A stretch of DNA of 64,000 bases from Hyphomicrobium sp. (GTDB lineage: Bacteria > Pseudomonadota > Alphaproteobacteria > Rhizobiales > Hyphomicrobiaceae), in the NCBI RefSeq assembly GCF_019744875.1, contig NZ_JAIETU010000002.1, positions 1,240,001 to 1,304,000 on the forward strand, read 5' to 3'. Below the pieces are notes generated by a model. The model was given only the letters and a program-made list of their open reading frames with translations, was not told where the DNA came from and ran no database searches. This document shows, piece after piece, positions 10,385 to 21,048 of the stretch (position 1 is the first letter of the stretch; every line of letters begins with the position of its first letter). The position numbers and the translations under genes were made by a program.

Positions 10385-12097
10385 TCAGGACTTCCCTTCG
10401 ATCACGCTCGCCAGCACTTTGACAATGGGCTTCTTGCCCCAGGCATTGGCCACGCTGCTGCGGACGCTGCGCCGAACCGCTTCCACAACCATGTCCAGGT
10501 CCCGGCGGCGGGCGGGCGGGATCGACCGCAGCGTGCCCTCGACGGACGACAGGACGATATCCTCCATCGGATCGCCCTCGGCATCCTCGATGGGGATGCC
10601 GTCCAGGGCGACCTGGGGGTCGGCCACGATGTCGCCCTTGCGGGAGAAAACGAGCGAGACGGCGATGATGCCGACGCTGGCCAGCTTGCGGCGCTCGCGG
10701 ACGGGGCCCTCGCCCGAGGGAACAATGAGGCGGCCGTCGCGGAACAGGCGGCCGACGGGCGCGTCGTCGATGATCCGCAGGGGCCCGGGCGCAATCCGCA
10801 CGATTTCGCCGTTGTAGGCGACCTGCACTTCGCCGACGCCTGCTTCGCGCGCGAGCTCGGCATGCGCCTTCAGGTGGCGCGCCTCGCCGTGCATCGGGAT
10901 CGCCATTTTGGGGCGTACCCAGGAGTAGAGCTGGCGCAGCTCGTCGCGGCGGGGATGGCCGGTGACGTGCACGAGCGCCTCGGCGTCCGTCACGACCTCG
11001 ACGCCCATGCGCACGAGGCTGTTCTGAATCCAGCCCACGGCGCGCTCGTTGCCGGGAATGGTGCGCGACGAAAAGACGGCAATGTCGCCCTTGTCCAACG
11101 AGATGTCGGGGTGCTCGTTCTCGGCGATGCGAGCCATGGCCGCGCGCGGCTCGCCCTGGCTGCCGGTGCAGATGCAGACCGCCTTCGAACGCTTCAGCTC
11201 GCCGTACTGCTGCTGGTCGACGTAGCGGAAACCCTGCGGCAGATAGCCGGTGTCGATGGCGACCTGGATCACGCGATGCAGCGCACGGCCGGCCACGACA
11301 AGCTCGCGGCCCGCGGCGCGGGCGGCATCCGCCACCGCCTTGATGCGCGCGACGTTGGACGCAAACGTCGTGACGGCGACACGATGGGGCGCATCTTTCA
11401 CCAAGGCGGCGATGGTCTTAGCGACATCGCGCTCGGAGGGGGAGCTGCCTTCGCGCATGGCGTTGGTCGAGTCTCCGCAAAGCGCGAGCACGCCTTCGTC
11501 GCCCAGCGCCGTAAGGCGGGCCTCGTCCGGTCGGCCGCCGATGGTGGGCGTGAGATCGATTTTCCAGTCGCCGGTATGCAGGATCGTGCCGAGCGGCGTG
11601 CGGATTGCGAGCGCGCTGCTCTCAGGGATCGAGTGCGACATCTCCATGAACTCGACATCGAACGGGCCAGCCTGGAAGCGGCCGTTGAGCGGAATTTCAC
11701 GGATCGGGATTTGCAGCTTGTTGCCGTACTCGGAGAGCTTCGCCTTCAGCATGCCGGCGGTGAAGGGCGTGGCGTAGACCGGCACGCCGAGCCGGGGCCA
11801 CAGCTCGATCACCGCGCCGATGTGATCTTCGTGCGCATGCGTGATGACGATGCCGGCGAGCGTGCTCTTCTCTTCCTCGATGAAGCGCAGATCCGGGAAG
11901 ATGACGTCGACGCCCGGGTCGTCCTCGCCTTCAGGAAAAGTGATGCCGAGATCGACCATGAGCCAGCGGCGCGCGTCCGGCGGGCCGACGCCATAGAGAT
12001 AGGCGTTCATGCCGATCTCGCCCAAGCCGCCGAGCGCCAGGAAGACCAGCTCATCCCGGTCGCGGGACGACTGACGTTTCGTCTGATCAGATGGCAT
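10385..12097 (-). CDS. rnj: Ribonuclease J
   Basis: Metallo-beta-lactamase/beta-CASP ribonuclease (570 aa) that acts in mRNA decay and rRNA maturation with 5'-exonuclease and endonuclease activity. The zinc-binding motif is THAHEDHIGA (about residue 80), with GDWKIDLTP and CGDSTNAM further on; the MHGEARHL segment and a C-terminal domain complete the usual length. The start ATG 12097 gives MPSDQTKRQ. It lies 56 bases after birA; that spacer holds a 16-bp tandem repeat. Confidence 0.95.
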   Translation of the reverse strand: MPSDQTKRQSSRDRDELVFLALGGLGEIGMNAYLYGVGPPDARRWLMVDLGITFPEGEDDPGVDVIFPDLRFIEEEKSTLAGIVITHAHEDHIGAVIELWPRLGVPVYATPFTAGMLKAKLSEYGNKLQIPIREIPLNGRFQAGPFDVEFMEMSHSIPESSALAIRTPLGTILHTGDWKIDLTPTIGGRPDEARLTALGDEGVLALCGDSTNAMREGSSPSERDVAKTIAALVKDAPHRVAVTTFASNVARIKAVADAARAAGRELVVAGRALHRVIQVAIDTGYLPQGFRYVDQQQYGELKRSKAVCICTGSQGEPRAAMARIAENEHPDISLDKGDIAVFSSRTIPGNERAVGWIQNSLVRMGVEVVTDAEALVHVTGHPRRDELRQLYSWVRPKMAIPMHGEARHLKAHAELAREAGVGEVQVAYNGEIVRIAPGPLRIIDDAPVGRLFRDGRLIVPSGEGPVRERRKLASVGIIAVSLVFSRKGDIVADPQVALDGIPIEDAEGDPMEDIVLSSVEGTLRSIPPARRRDLDMVVEAVRRSVRSSVANAWGKKPIVKVLASVIEGKS

Positions 12098-12113
12098 CTA
12101 CGTGTTTGCGCCC

Positions 12114-12146
12114 TGTCTCTGAATGGAAGTGTCTCTGAATGGAAAG
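12114..12146. repeat. 16-bp tandem duplication between birA and rnj
   Basis: tgtctctgaatggaag at 12114-12129 is followed directly by tgtctctgaatggaaag at 12130-12146. It occupies most of the birA-rnj spacer, upstream of the rnj start. Confidence 0.9.
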
Positions 12147-12153
12147 TGTCAAA

Positions 12154-12921
12154 TCACACTGCAAGAGACACGTCGCCAAAGGCGAAACGCCTGATGCCCG
12201 CTCCCGCGTCGATCAATAGGCCGCCGTCGGCGTCCAATCCTTCAAATGTACCGGTAACGCGCTCAGACCCCGTAGTGATGCTCATCCGTTCCCCTATAGG
12301 ATGCGCACGCGTTAGCCAAGCCTTCCTGATCGCGGCAAAGTCCTCCCCATCGCGCCAGACCGCAATCCAGTGTTCTGCCGCTGCGGCGATGCGCGCGAGC
12401 AGGTCCTGAGGTGCCGGTGTTGCGCCGTGCGCGGCGAGGCTCGTTACCGGGCGGTCGAGATCCGCCGGGTGGGTCGCGATGTTGATGCCGATGCCGATGA
12501 TCGCCGCCAGCCGCATACCGTCGGCCGACACTGGCGCGCCGTCGCGCTCACGCGCGATGACCGTGCTCTCGATCAGGATGCCGCCGGCCTTGGCGCCGCC
12601 GATCAGAACGTCGTTGGGCCATTTCAAGCGCAGCGCCGCCTGGGCCTGAGGCGCCAGAACCGCGCTTAACGCCTCGTACACCATGACGCCGGACACAAGA
12701 GAGAGCTGGTAGGCCTTGGGGGCCGGGGCGGCCAGGCTGATAAGCAGGCTTGCAAAGAGGTTGCCGTCGTCAGAATTCCAGGTGCGCCCCGCGCGGCCGC
12801 GGCCGGCGGATTGGCGCCCGGCCGAAATCCAGAGCGGTCCCTGTTCCCCGGCCACAGCGCGGCGCATGGCCTCCGCGTTCGTGGAGTCGAGCTCCGGGAA
12901 ATGCTGAAAAGCGGTCTTCAT
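12154..12921 (-). CDS. birA: Biotin--[acetyl-CoA-carboxylase] ligase
   Basis: Biotin protein ligase (255 aa) that makes biotinyl-AMP and attaches biotin to carboxylase BCCP domains. Seen: SAGRQSAGRGRAGRTW (biotinyl-AMP binding loop), LRLKWPNDVLI with the catalytic lysine, and GIGINI. There is no N-terminal helix-turn-helix, so this is the non-repressor class, as usual in Alphaproteobacteria. In this group birA normally follows nuoN directly; here a PilZ gene on the other strand separates them. Confidence 0.94.
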   Translation of the reverse strand: MKTAFQHFPELDSTNAEAMRRAVAGEQGPLWISAGRQSAGRGRAGRTWNSDDGNLFASLLISLAAPAPKAYQLSLVSGVMVYEALSAVLAPQAQAALRLKWPNDVLIGGAKAGGILIESTVIARERDGAPVSADGMRLAAIIGIGINIATHPADLDRPVTSLAAHGATPAPQDLLARIAAAAEHWIAVWRDGEDFAAIRKAWLTRAHPIGERMSITTGSERVTGTFEGLDADGGLLIDAGAGIRRFAFGDVSLAV

Positions 12922-13098
12922 GATGCGGCCGATTGTCTTTTGCAGCCGTCGGGCGGCAAAATCCGATTAATTCTAGCGCTGACATACATGCGTTATTAAA
13001 CACTTGAAACTTATATCTTATATCAACCAACGCGCGCGCTTTGCCCATTCGCACGGGACAGCACGCGACCACCACCTCGCTATCCACGAGAGACTAGA

Positions 13099-13344
13099 AT
13101 GACGAAAGATACGCGGGAAACCAAGCGCCGGGCCACAAATCGCGCCGGGATCATCAAAGCTGCCGGCCGGGAAATGACGGTCGTGCTTCGCAACAGCTCC
13201 AAATCCGGAGCGTGCCTGCGCCTCGTCGCGGCGGGCGAAATCCCGGATACCTTCCGGCTTGTGTCGCCGATGGAGAAGATCGACGCCGATTGTGTCGTCG
13301 TCTGGCGGCGTGGCCGCGATTGCGGCATCAAGTTCGCGTCGTAG
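13099..13344 (+). CDS. Short PilZ-domain protein
   Basis: An 81-residue protein that is a single PilZ-like domain. It opens with TRETKRRATNRAGIIKA, which resembles the RxxxR c-di-GMP motif, then NSSKSGACLRL in place of D/NxSxxG, and ends with VVWRRGRDCGIKF, the usual last strand. It has no other domain. It lies on the plus strand between birA and nuoN, convergent with nuoN (seven bases between stops) and divergent from birA with a 177-base gap that must hold both promoters. Its ribosome site is weak. Confidence 0.82.
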   Translation: MTKDTRETKRRATNRAGIIKAAGREMTVVLRNSSKSGACLRLVAAGEIPDTFRLVSPMEKIDADCVVVWRRGRDCGIKFAS

Positions 13345-13351
13345 GCGACGC

Positions 13352-14797
13352 TCAGAGCTGCAGCGATTTGGCAGCGGTCTCCGCAGCCGCGACAAGCGGT
13401 TGCGGGTAGACTGCATAGAGAACCACGAACAGCCCAGCGGCAATCATGACCAGACGCACATAGGGTGCTGCCGGCGTGAACCTGGGCTTGGCCTCATCGA
13501 AGAACATCACCTTGACGATGCGCAGGTAGTAGAACGCGCCGACGACGCTCGCCAGCACGCCGATGATGGCAAGCCCGTAGAGCTCGGCTTTCACGGCCGC
13601 GGCGAACACGTAGAACTTGCCGAAGAAGCCGGCCAGAGGCGGAACACCCGCGAGCGAAAACAGCAGCATCGCTAGAATGAACGCCATCGGCAGGTTGTTC
13701 TGCGCGAGCCCCGAAAGCTCGCTGATGTCCTCGACGGGCTGGCCGTCGCGGCGCATCGCCAGGATGCAGGCGAAGGATCCCAGCGTCATCACGAGATAGA
13801 TCGCGAGATAGATCAGCAGCGCCTGCACGCCCTGCTCGCCGCCGGCCGCGAGGCCGACGAGCGCGAAGCCGACGTGTCCGATCGAGGAGTAGGCCATCAG
13901 GCGCTTGATGTTCGTCTGGCCGATGGCCGCGAAGGCGCCGAGCAGCATCGAGGCGATGGACAGGAAGATGATGATCTTCTGCCACTGGATGAAGAGACCA
14001 CCGAACCCATCCATCAGCACGCGCGCCAGCAGCGCCATGGCGGCGAGCTTGGGGGCGGCTGCGAAAAACGCCGTGATCGGCGTCGGCGCGCCTTCGTAGA
14101 CGTCGGGCGTCCACATGTGGAACGGCACGGCGGAGACTTTGAATGCAAGGCCGACGAGCAGGAACACAAGGCCGACGATGAGGCCCAGGTTCGCCGCCGC
14201 ATTCGGGGCCGCGGCGGCCGTCGCCAGCCCGGCGAAGGAGGTGGTGCCAGCAAAGCCGTACAGCAGCGAGGCACCGTACAGCAGCATGCCCGACGACAGC
14301 GCACCCAGCACGAAGTACTTCATGCCGGCTTCGCTCGAGCGGACGTCGTCGCGGCGGGCGGCGGCGAGGACATAGAGCGCGAGGCTCTGCAGCTCGAGGC
14401 CGAGGTAGAGGGCCAACAGATCGTTGGCCGAAATCATCATCATCATGCCGACGGTGGCGAGCAGGATGAGCACCGGGATCTCGAAGCGGTCGGCCTTGGC
14501 GCGGCGCAGGTCGTCCATCGAGAGCAGGATCGCGACCGCCGAGCCGGACAGCACGAGCAGCTTCACAAAGCGCGCGAAGTTGTCGGAAATGAACGCGTCG
14601 TTGAAGGCCCGCTCCGTGCCCGTCTGCATCGCGACGGCAACGCCCGTCGCCGCGAGGGCGAGGATCGCGAGCCATCCGGCGCGGTCACTGTTGCCTTGCG
14701 TGCCGCCGAACGCGCCGATCATGAGAAGCGCAATCGCACCCGCGGCGAGGATCATCTCGGGGTAGGCGGCGGCAAAGTTGAGCATATCGGCGGGCAT
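13352..14797 (-). CDS. nuoN: NADH-quinone oxidoreductase subunit N
   Basis: Antiporter-like membrane subunit of complex I (481 aa from ATG 14797), with about 14 hydrophobic segments. Landmarks are LGLELQSLALYVLAA (with the conserved glutamate), the lysine in LAFKVSAVPFHMWTPDVYEGAP, and KRLMAYSSIGHVGFAL. The open frame begins at 14848, but the ATG at 14797 (MPADMLNFAAAYPE) gives the normal length and lies 10 bases past the nuoM stop. Last nuo gene in the series. Confidence 0.95.
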   Translation of the reverse strand: MPADMLNFAAAYPEMILAAGAIALLMIGAFGGTQGNSDRAGWLAILALAATGVAVAMQTGTERAFNDAFISDNFARFVKLLVLSGSAVAILLSMDDLRRAKADRFEIPVLILLATVGMMMMISANDLLALYLGLELQSLALYVLAAARRDDVRSSEAGMKYFVLGALSSGMLLYGASLLYGFAGTTSFAGLATAAAAPNAAANLGLIVGLVFLLVGLAFKVSAVPFHMWTPDVYEGAPTPITAFFAAAPKLAAMALLARVLMDGFGGLFIQWQKIIIFLSIASMLLGAFAAIGQTNIKRLMAYSSIGHVGFALVGLAAGGEQGVQALLIYLAIYLVMTLGSFACILAMRRDGQPVEDISELSGLAQNNLPMAFILAMLLFSLAGVPPLAGFFGKFYVFAAAVKAELYGLAIIGVLASVVGAFYYLRIVKVMFFDEAKPRFTPAAPYVRLVMIAAGLFVVLYAVYPQPLVAAAETAAKSLQL

Positions 14798-14807
14798 CTC
14801 AGCGATC

Positions 14808-16304
14808 CTATGGTGCGACGGCTGCGGCGGCGTGGCCTGCGGCCTCAAGCGAGGTCACGAGCGCTTTGACCGACACCGCGGTGACGTCGAGAATGGGCGC
14901 GGGATAGATCCCGAACAGAATTGTGAGCACGACGAGCGGGGCGAGGATTGCGATCTCACGCGGGGTGACATCCGCCATGGCCTTGAGCGAGGGCTTTTCC
15001 AGCACCCCGAACACGACGCGCCGGTAGAGATAGAGCGCGTAGCAGGCCGAGAAGATCACGCCCGACGTGGCGGCCACCGCGACGTAAGTGTTGACCTTGA
15101 ACGAGGCGAGCAGCGTCAAGAACTCGCCGACGAAGCCGGAGGTGCCCGGCAGGCCGACGTTGCCCATGGTGAAGACCATGAAGATGACGGCGTAGATCGG
15201 CATCCGCTCGACGAGGCCGCCGTAGGCCGAGATCTCGCGGGTGTGCAGGCGGTCGTAGACGACGCCCACGCACAGGAAGAGCGCCGACGAGATCAGGCCG
15301 TGCGACAGCATCTGGAAAATGGCGCCGTCCAGACCCTGCTGCGTGAACGTGAAGATGCCCATCGTGACGAAGCCCATGTGGGCGACGGACGAATAGGCGA
15401 TGAGCTTCTTCATGTCCTGCTGCACGAGAGCGATCAGCGAGGTCGCGACGATGGCGATGACGGAGAGCGTGAACACCATCGGCGCGAAGGTTGCGCTCGC
15501 CTCCGGGAACATCGGGAGCGAGAAGCGCAGGAAGCCGTAGCCGCCCATCTTCAGCAGGATGCCGGCCAGGATGACCGAGCCCGCGGTCGGCGCCTCGACG
15601 TGCGCGTCGGGCAGCCAGGTGTGCACCGGCCACATCGGCATCTTGACCGCGAACGAGGCGAAGAACGCCAGCCACAGCCAGAATTGCATGTCGGACGGGA
15701 ACTTGGTCGTCATCAGGGTCGGGATGTCTGTCGTGCCCGCCTGCCAGTACATGGCCATCATGGCGAGCAGCATCAGCACCGAGCCGAGGAACGTGTAGAG
15801 GAAGAACTTGAAGCTCGCGTAGACGCGGCGCGGGCCGCCCCAGACGCCGATGATGAGGAACATCGGGATCAGGCCGGCTTCGAAGAACAGGTAGAACAGT
15901 ACGAGATCGAGCGCGCAGAAGACGCCGATCATCAGCGCTTCCAGCACCAGGAACGCGATCATGTATTCCTTGACGCGATCCTCGATCGCCTCCCAGGACG
16001 CCAGGATGCAGAGCGGCATCAGGAAGGTGGTGAGAATGACGAACAGCATCGAGATGCCGTCGACGCCCATCTTGTACTTGATGGGGCCGAGCCAGGCGCG
16101 CTCCTCGACGAACTGGAAGCTCGCGGTTGCGGGATCGAAGTTGATCCAGATGAGCAGCGAGACCGCGAACGTGATGAGCGTGGTCCAGAGCGCGGTGTAG
16201 CGGATGTTGGCCAGCGCCTCGCGCGACAGGAACGCGATGAAGATCGCGCCCGCAATCGGCAGGAACGTCACCAGCGACAGAATGGGAGCGTCCGAGATGT
16301 TCAT
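14808..16304 (-). CDS. nuoM: NADH-quinone oxidoreductase subunit M
   Basis: Proton-pumping, antiporter-like subunit of complex I, 498 aa with about 14 transmembrane helices. Typical stretches are [22 protein letters not shown] (conserved Glu), [20 protein letters not shown] and [15 protein letters not shown]. Its ATG overlaps the nuoL stop (ATGA), so the two are translationally coupled. Confidence 0.97.
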   Translation of the reverse strand: MNISDAPILSLVTFLPIAGAIFIAFLSREALANIRYTALWTTLITFAVSLLIWINFDPATASFQFVEERAWLGPIKYKMGVDGISMLFVILTTFLMPLCILASWEAIEDRVKEYMIAFLVLEALMIGVFCALDLVLFYLFFEAGLIPMFLIIGVWGGPRRVYASFKFFLYTFLGSVLMLLAMMAMYWQAGTTDIPTLMTTKFPSDMQFWLWLAFFASFAVKMPMWPVHTWLPDAHVEAPTAGSVILAGILLKMGGYGFLRFSLPMFPEASATFAPMVFTLSVIAIVATSLIALVQQDMKKLIAYSSVAHMGFVTMGIFTFTQQGLDGAIFQMLSHGLISSALFLCVGVVYDRLHTREISAYGGLVERMPIYAVIFMVFTMGNVGLPGTSGFVGEFLTLLASFKVNTYVAVAATSGVIFSACYALYLYRRVVFGVLEKPSLKAMADVTPREIAILAPLVVLTILFGIYPAPILDVTAVSVKALVTSLEAAGHAAAAVAP

Positions 16305-18253
16305 GGGGCCGACCCGCCGCCGCTAAGGATGAAGTACGTGAGCAGTGCGGCGACGCCGATCAGCATGGCGAAGGCGTAGTGATACACGTAGCCGGTTTGC
16401 AGTTTGACGATCCGGCCCGTGCCCCAGAGCACGCTCTTGCCGGTGCCGTCGATGGTGCCGTCGATCACCGCGCCGTCGATGCCCTTCCAGAGGAAGCGGC
16501 CGATGGCGAAGGCGGGGCGCACGAAGATGAAGTTGTACAGCTCGTCGAAGTACCACTTGTTCAGGAAGAACAGGTAGAGCGGGCGGAAGGCGCGCGCGGT
16601 GGCGGCGGGCAGGCCCGGCGAGACGATGTAGTAGAGCACGGCGAGGGCGAGACCTGAGAGCATGGCCACCGTCGGCGCCAGCGGCACCCAGCCCGGGACC
16701 TCATGCATGTGGTGGCGGATGTCCTTGCCCGGCGCCTCGAACAGGGCCGCGCGCCAGAAGTCGCCGTAGCCTTCGCCGATAAAGGCGTGATGGAAGGCGA
16801 TGCCGGCGAAGACCGCGCCGAAGGCGAGAACGAACAGCGGCACCAGCATGACCCACGGGCTTTCGTGCGCGTGGTCGTAGTCGTGATGGTCGGCGCGCGT
16901 CTCGCCGTGGAAGGTGAGGAAGATCAGGCGCCAGGAGTAGAACGACGTCATGAACGCGGCGACGACGAGCGCCCAGAAGGCGTAGTTGTTCGGCGTGTGC
17001 GCGGCATAGGCCGCTTCGACGATGGCGTCCTTCGAGTGGAAGCCCGCGAAGCCGCCAACGTGGGGGATGCCGACGCCGGTGAGCGCGAGCGTGCCGATCA
17101 GCATCATGATCCAGGTGATCGGCAGCTTCTTGGCGAGGCCGCCCATGCGGCGCATGTCCTGCTCATGATGCAGCCCGTGAATGACGGAGCCCGCTCCCAG
17201 GAACAGGAGCGCCTTGAAGAAGGCGTGCGTGAACAGGTGGAAGACGGCGGCCGAGTAGGCGCCGACACCGCAGGCGACGAACATGTAGCCGAGCTGCGAG
17301 CACGTCGAATAGGCGATCACGCGCTTGATGTCGTTCTGGACCAGACCGACGGTGGCGGCGAAGAACGCCGTGATGGCGCCGATCAGGGTCACGACCATCA
17401 GCGCCGTGGGCGCCAGCTCGAAAATCGGCGACAGGCGCGCGACCATGAACACGCCGGCGGTCACCATCGTCGCGGCGTGGATGAGAGCGGAGACCGGCGT
17501 CGGGCCTTCCATGGCGTCCGGCAGCCAGGTGTGCAGCAGGAACTGGGCTGACTTGCCCATGGCGCCCATAAACAGCAGAAGCGCGATGACCGTCAGGGTA
17601 TCGAGCTCGTAGCCCACGAACGACATCGTCTTGCCGACGAGATCGGGAGCGGCTGCGAAGACCGCGTCGAGGCCGATGGCATTGGTGGTCGCAAACAGGC
17701 CGAAGATGCCGAGCAGGAAGCCGAAGTCGCCGACGCGGTTGACGATGAACGCCTTCATCGCCGCGGCGTTCGCTTCCGGCTTCTTGTACCAGAAGCCGAT
17801 CAGCAGGTAGGAGGCGAGACCGACGCCTTCCCAACCGAAGAACATCTGCAGGAGGTTGTCTGCCGTCACGAGCGCCAGCATGGCGAAGGTGAACAGCGAG
17901 AGGTAGGCAAAGAAGCGCGGACGGCTGTCGTCCTCGTGCATGTAGCCGATCGAATAGAGATGCACGAGCGCCGAGACGGTGGTGACGACCACCAGCATGA
18001 CGGCCGTCAGCGTGTCGATGCGCAGCGCCCACGCCGTATCGAGCTCGCCCGACGTGACCCAGCGGAGCAGCGGCACGCGCGCGGTCTCGCCGTCGAAGCC
18101 GACGCGGGTGAAGACGATCCAGGACAGCAGAGCGGCGGTGATCAGAAGCGCCGTGGTCACGATCTCAGCAGGCCGCGGCCCGATCAGGCGGCCGAACAGC
18201 CCGGCGATCAGTGCGCCGGCGAGCGGAAGGAGCACGATAGCGGCGTAAATCAT
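16301..18253 (-). CDS. nuoL: NADH-quinone oxidoreductase subunit L
   Basis: Largest antiporter-like subunit of complex I, 650 aa from ATG 18253, with the long C-terminal lateral helix. Seen: [40 protein letters not shown] and [16 protein letters not shown]. The frame is open to 18307, but the ATG at 18253 ([15 protein letters not shown]) has gggggac upstream and is the family start. A 106-base spacer with a dispersed repeat separates it from nuoK. Confidence 0.96.
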   Translation of the reverse strand: MIYAAIVLLPLAGALIAGLFGRLIGPRPAEIVTTALLITAALLSWIVFTRVGFDGETARVPLLRWVTSGELDTAWALRIDTLTAVMLVVVTTVSALVHLYSIGYMHEDDSRPRFFAYLSLFTFAMLALVTADNLLQMFFGWEGVGLASYLLIGFWYKKPEANAAAMKAFIVNRVGDFGFLLGIFGLFATTNAIGLDAVFAAAPDLVGKTMSFVGYELDTLTVIALLLFMGAMGKSAQFLLHTWLPDAMEGPTPVSALIHAATMVTAGVFMVARLSPIFELAPTALMVVTLIGAITAFFAATVGLVQNDIKRVIAYSTCSQLGYMFVACGVGAYSAAVFHLFTHAFFKALLFLGAGSVIHGLHHEQDMRRMGGLAKKLPITWIMMLIGTLALTGVGIPHVGGFAGFHSKDAIVEAAYAAHTPNNYAFWALVVAAFMTSFYSWRLIFLTFHGETRADHHDYDHAHESPWVMLVPLFVLAFGAVFAGIAFHHAFIGEGYGDFWRAALFEAPGKDIRHHMHEVPGWVPLAPTVAMLSGLALAVLYYIVSPGLPAATARAFRPLYLFFLNKWYFDELYNFIFVRPAFAIGRFLWKGIDGAVIDGTIDGTGKSVLWGTGRIVKLQTGYVYHYAFAMLIGVAALLTYFILSGGGSAP

Positions 18254-18264
18254 TGAATGTCCCC

Positions 18265-18340
18265 CGGCAGCGGGCAGCAAACAGCCGGCGGCCGTGCCGC
18301 CAGACATGCGATGCTGCCGCTCGTTCCGTTGCCTGCTGCC
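18265..18340. repeat. Dispersed intergenic repeat, copy in nuoK-nuoL spacer
   Basis: The spacer carries cggcagcgggcagcaaacag (18265-18284), matched at 17 of 20 positions, on the opposite strand, by 29216-29235 downstream of dnaX. A gcctgctgcctg block near 18331-18342 makes an imperfect inverted repeat with it. Confidence 0.6.
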
Positions 18341-18359
18341 TGATGACCGGTGCCCACGT

Positions 18360-18668
18360 TCACCCCTTCATCATGTTGATGTCTTCCACCGCGATCGAGC
18401 CGCGGTTGCGGAAGAAGACGACGATGATGGCGAGACCGATCGCGGATTCCGCGGCGGCCACCGTCAGGATGAAGAGCGAGAAGACCTGGCCAACGAGGTC
18501 GCCGTGGAAATGAGAGAAGGCGACGAAGTTGATGTTGACGGCCAGCAGCATCATTTCGACCGACATCAGAATGATGATGACGTTCTTGCGGTTCAGGAAG
18601 ATGCCGAACATGCCGAGCGTGAACAGACACGCGGCGACCGTCAGATAATGTGCGAGCCCGATTTCCAT
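18360..18668 (-). CDS. nuoK: NADH-quinone oxidoreductase subunit K
   Basis: A 102-residue three-helix membrane subunit of complex I. It has the usual [24 protein letters not shown] segment with the conserved membrane glutamate and ends VEDINMMKG. It follows nuoJ by 26 bases. Confidence 0.97.
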   Translation of the reverse strand: MEIGLAHYLTVAACLFTLGMFGIFLNRKNVIIILMSVEMMLLAVNINFVAFSHFHGDLVGQVFSLFILTVAAAESAIGLAIIVVFFRNRGSIAVEDINMMKG

Positions 18669-18694
18669 GGCTGAGCGTTTCCTCTCCGGCTCGT

Positions 18695-19324
18695 TTATCG
18701 CTTGGGCGCGTCGGGAACGACGCTGCCGCCGGACGCGACTTTCACCATCTTCACCGCAGTCTTCGGGCCGCGCGCGACCTGGTCGGCGATCGACTGACGC
18801 TTGACTCCCTGCCGGTGGTGCAACGTCAGCACGATGGCGCCGATCATGGCGACGAGAAGCACGAGGCCCGCGCCCTGGAAGAAGTAGACGTATTTCGTGT
18901 AGAGAAGCTGGCCCAGCGCCTCGGTGTTGGTGACGTCCCGGGGGATCGGCGCGCCTGTGGCGGCGACCGGTGGAGGCACGATGGCGCGCGCGGAAAGCAG
19001 CGCCACCAGCTCGGCAAGCACGACGCCGCCGACAATGAGACCAACGGGCGCGTTCTTGATGAAGCCCGCGCGCAGCTCCGCGAAATCGACGTCGAGCATC
19101 ATGACGACGAACAGGAACATCACCGCCACCGCGCCGACGTAAACGATGACCAGCAGCATGGCCAGGAATTCAGCGCCGAGCAGAATGAACAGGCCAGCCG
19201 CGTTGAAGAACGTGACGATGAGGAACAGCACGGCGTGAACCGGGTTCTTGGCGACGATCACCATCGCGCCCGACGCAAGCGCCAGGGTCGCGAAGAGATA
19301 GAAGAAGATCGCAGTCAGTCCCAT
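18695..19324 (-). CDS. nuoJ: NADH-quinone oxidoreductase subunit J
   Basis: Membrane subunit of complex I, 209 aa, five helices. Typical stretches are [20 protein letters not shown] and [20 protein letters not shown], the latter containing the pi-bulge helix involved in the quinone-coupled movement. The cytoplasmic C-terminal tail (about 45 residues) is Lys/Arg-rich. Separated from nuoI by about 140 bases containing two palindromes. Confidence 0.96.
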   Translation of the reverse strand: MGLTAIFFYLFATLALASGAMVIVAKNPVHAVLFLIVTFFNAAGLFILLGAEFLAMLLVIVYVGAVAVMFLFVVMMLDVDFAELRAGFIKNAPVGLIVGGVVLAELVALLSARAIVPPPVAATGAPIPRDVTNTEALGQLLYTKYVYFFQGAGLVLLVAMIGAIVLTLHHRQGVKRQSIADQVARGPKTAVKMVKVASGGSVVPDAPKR

Positions 19325-19342
19325 GCCCCACTCCGCACTTCA

Positions 19343-19437
19343 CCTTCCCCCCTGTGGGGAAGGCCGGAAGAGGGAACCTGCAGGCTGTTGGCCAACTGAA
19401 GTCCCCCTCCCCTAACCCCTCCCCATCACAGGGAGGG
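19343..19437. repeat. Pair of C/G-rich palindromes between nuoI and nuoJ
   Basis: ccttcccc-cctgt-ggggaagg (19343-19363) and ccctccc-catcaca-gggaggg (19417-19437) are two hairpins 53 bases apart. Their style is that of dispersed intergenic palindromes known from Rhizobiales genomes; family membership is inference. They interrupt an otherwise tight operon. Confidence 0.7.
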
Positions 19438-19465
19438 ACCATGCCGTCTCATCGTTCCACGCGCT

Positions 19466-19954
19466 TCACCGGTACGGCGCGTCGAGCGCAAGGTTCTTCG
19501 CAATCTCGCGCTCCCAGCGATCGCCGTTCGCGAGCAGGCGCTCCTTGCTGTAGTAGAGTTCCTCGCGCGTCTCGGTCGCGAATTCGAAGTTTGGCCCCTC
19601 GACGATGGCGTCGACCGGGCAGGCCTCCTGGCAGAGGCCGCAATAGATGCACTTCACCATGTCGATGTCGTAACGCGTCGTGCGGCGCGTGCCGTCGTTG
19701 CGGCGCGGGCCGGCCTCGATGGTGATGGCCTGCGCAGGGCAAATGGCCTCGCACAGCTTGCAGGCGATGCAGCGTTCCTCGCCGTTCGGGTAGCGGCGCA
19801 AAGCATGCTCACCGCGGAAGCGCGGCGACAGCGGACCCTTCTCGAACGGATAGTTCAGCGTCTTCTTCGGCGCGAAGAAATAGCGCATGGCAAGGAAGAA
19901 CGCCGAAACGAACTCCAGCAGAAACAGCGATTTCAGCCCCTGGGCCGCCCGCAT
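19466..19954 (-). CDS. nuoI: NADH-quinone oxidoreductase subunit I
   Basis: Peripheral-arm subunit with two [4Fe-4S] clusters, 162 aa. Both motifs are intact: [16 protein letters not shown] and [16 protein letters not shown]. The ATG at 19954 ([11 protein letters not shown]) is preferred to an in-frame TTG six bases earlier. It starts 13 bases after the nuoH stop. Confidence 0.96.
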   Translation of the reverse strand: MRAAQGLKSLFLLEFVSAFFLAMRYFFAPKKTLNYPFEKGPLSPRFRGEHALRRYPNGEERCIACKLCEAICPAQAITIEAGPRRNDGTRRTTRYDIDMVKCIYCGLCQEACPVDAIVEGPNFEFATETREELYYSKERLLANGDRWEREIAKNLALDAPYR

Positions 19955-19967
19955 GGCCAACCGTCTC

Positions 19968-21035
19968 CTATGCCGATCTCATGAACTGCAGAACACCGGC
20001 GACGACCACGACCATCGCCAGCGACAGAGGCAGAAACACCTTCCAACCGAGCCGCATGAGCTGGTCGTAGCGATAGCGCGGCACCATGGCTTTGGCCATG
20101 GCGAACATGAAGAACATGAACACCACTTTGGCCCCGAACCAGAAGATGCCGGGCACAGCGTTCAGCGGCCAGATGTCGAGCGGCGGCAGCCAGCCGCCGA
20201 GGAAGAGAATGGTGGCCATGGCGCACATCGTGGTGATGGCCACGTATTCGCCGAGCATGAACAACAGGTAGGGCGTGGACGAATACTCCACCATGAAGCC
20301 CGCCACGAGCTCGCTTTCCGCTTCCACCAGATCGAACGGCGGGCGGTTGGTCTCGGCCAGCGACGAGATGAAGAACATGACGAACATCGGCAAGAGCGGC
20401 AGCCAGTACCAATCGAGCGCGGAAGCCGGCAGGCCGAACCAGGCGCCGACGCCCGATGTCTGCGCCGTGACGATTGCGGAGAGATTGAGCGATCCCACGA
20501 TCAGGAGCACGGTGATGACGACGAAGCCGAGCGAGACCTCGTAGGAGATCATCTGCGCGGCCGAGCGCAGCGCGCCCATGAACGGATACTTCGAGTTCGA
20601 TGCCCAACCGCCCATGATCACGCCGTAGACGCCGAGCGACGAGATGGCGAGGAGGTAGAGCACGCCGACGTTGAGGTCTGCGATGACCCAGGTGCCCCAG
20701 CCGTCCTTGCTCATCGGAATTACGGCCCAGGCGGCGAGAGCGCAGGTGGCAGTCACGAGCGGGGCGAGCAGGAACACGCCCTTGTCCGCGCCGGCCGGGA
20801 TGACCGGCTCCTTGAATACGAATTTCAGAAGATCGGCGAACGACTGCAGCAGGCCGAACGGCCCGACGACGTTCGGGCCCCGGCGCATCTGCACGGCCGC
20901 CCAGACCTTGCGATCCATGAGCAGCAGAAACGCGACGCAGAGCAGCAGGCCCACGAGCACGAGCAGCGACGCGCCGACCGCGATCAGCAGCCAGAGCCCG
21001 TAGTCCCAGAACATCGTCATCGTCTCGCTCGACAT
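19968..21035 (-). CDS. nuoH: NADH-quinone oxidoreductase subunit H
   Basis: Membrane subunit (355 aa, eight helices) that forms much of the quinone-binding chamber. The loop [20 protein letters not shown] is diagnostic, as are [20 protein letters not shown] and [19 protein letters not shown] with its conserved acidic residues. It follows nuoG by 13 bases. Confidence 0.97.
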   Translation of the reverse strand: MSSETMTMFWDYGLWLLIAVGASLLVLVGLLLCVAFLLLMDRKVWAAVQMRRGPNVVGPFGLLQSFADLLKFVFKEPVIPAGADKGVFLLAPLVTATCALAAWAVIPMSKDGWGTWVIADLNVGVLYLLAISSLGVYGVIMGGWASNSKYPFMGALRSAAQMISYEVSLGFVVITVLLIVGSLNLSAIVTAQTSGVGAWFGLPASALDWYWLPLLPMFVMFFISSLAETNRPPFDLVEAESELVAGFMVEYSSTPYLLFMLGEYVAITTMCAMATILFLGGWLPPLDIWPLNAVPGIFWFGAKVVFMFFMFAMAKAMVPRYRYDQLMRLGWKVFLPLSLAMVVVVAGVLQFMRSA

Positions 21036-21048
21036 GCTCCGCTCGCTC

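Noticed and set aside
10256-12409. 717-codon plus-strand frame across rnj
   Set aside because: Shadow of rnj and birA; those minus-strand products have intact catalytic motifs.
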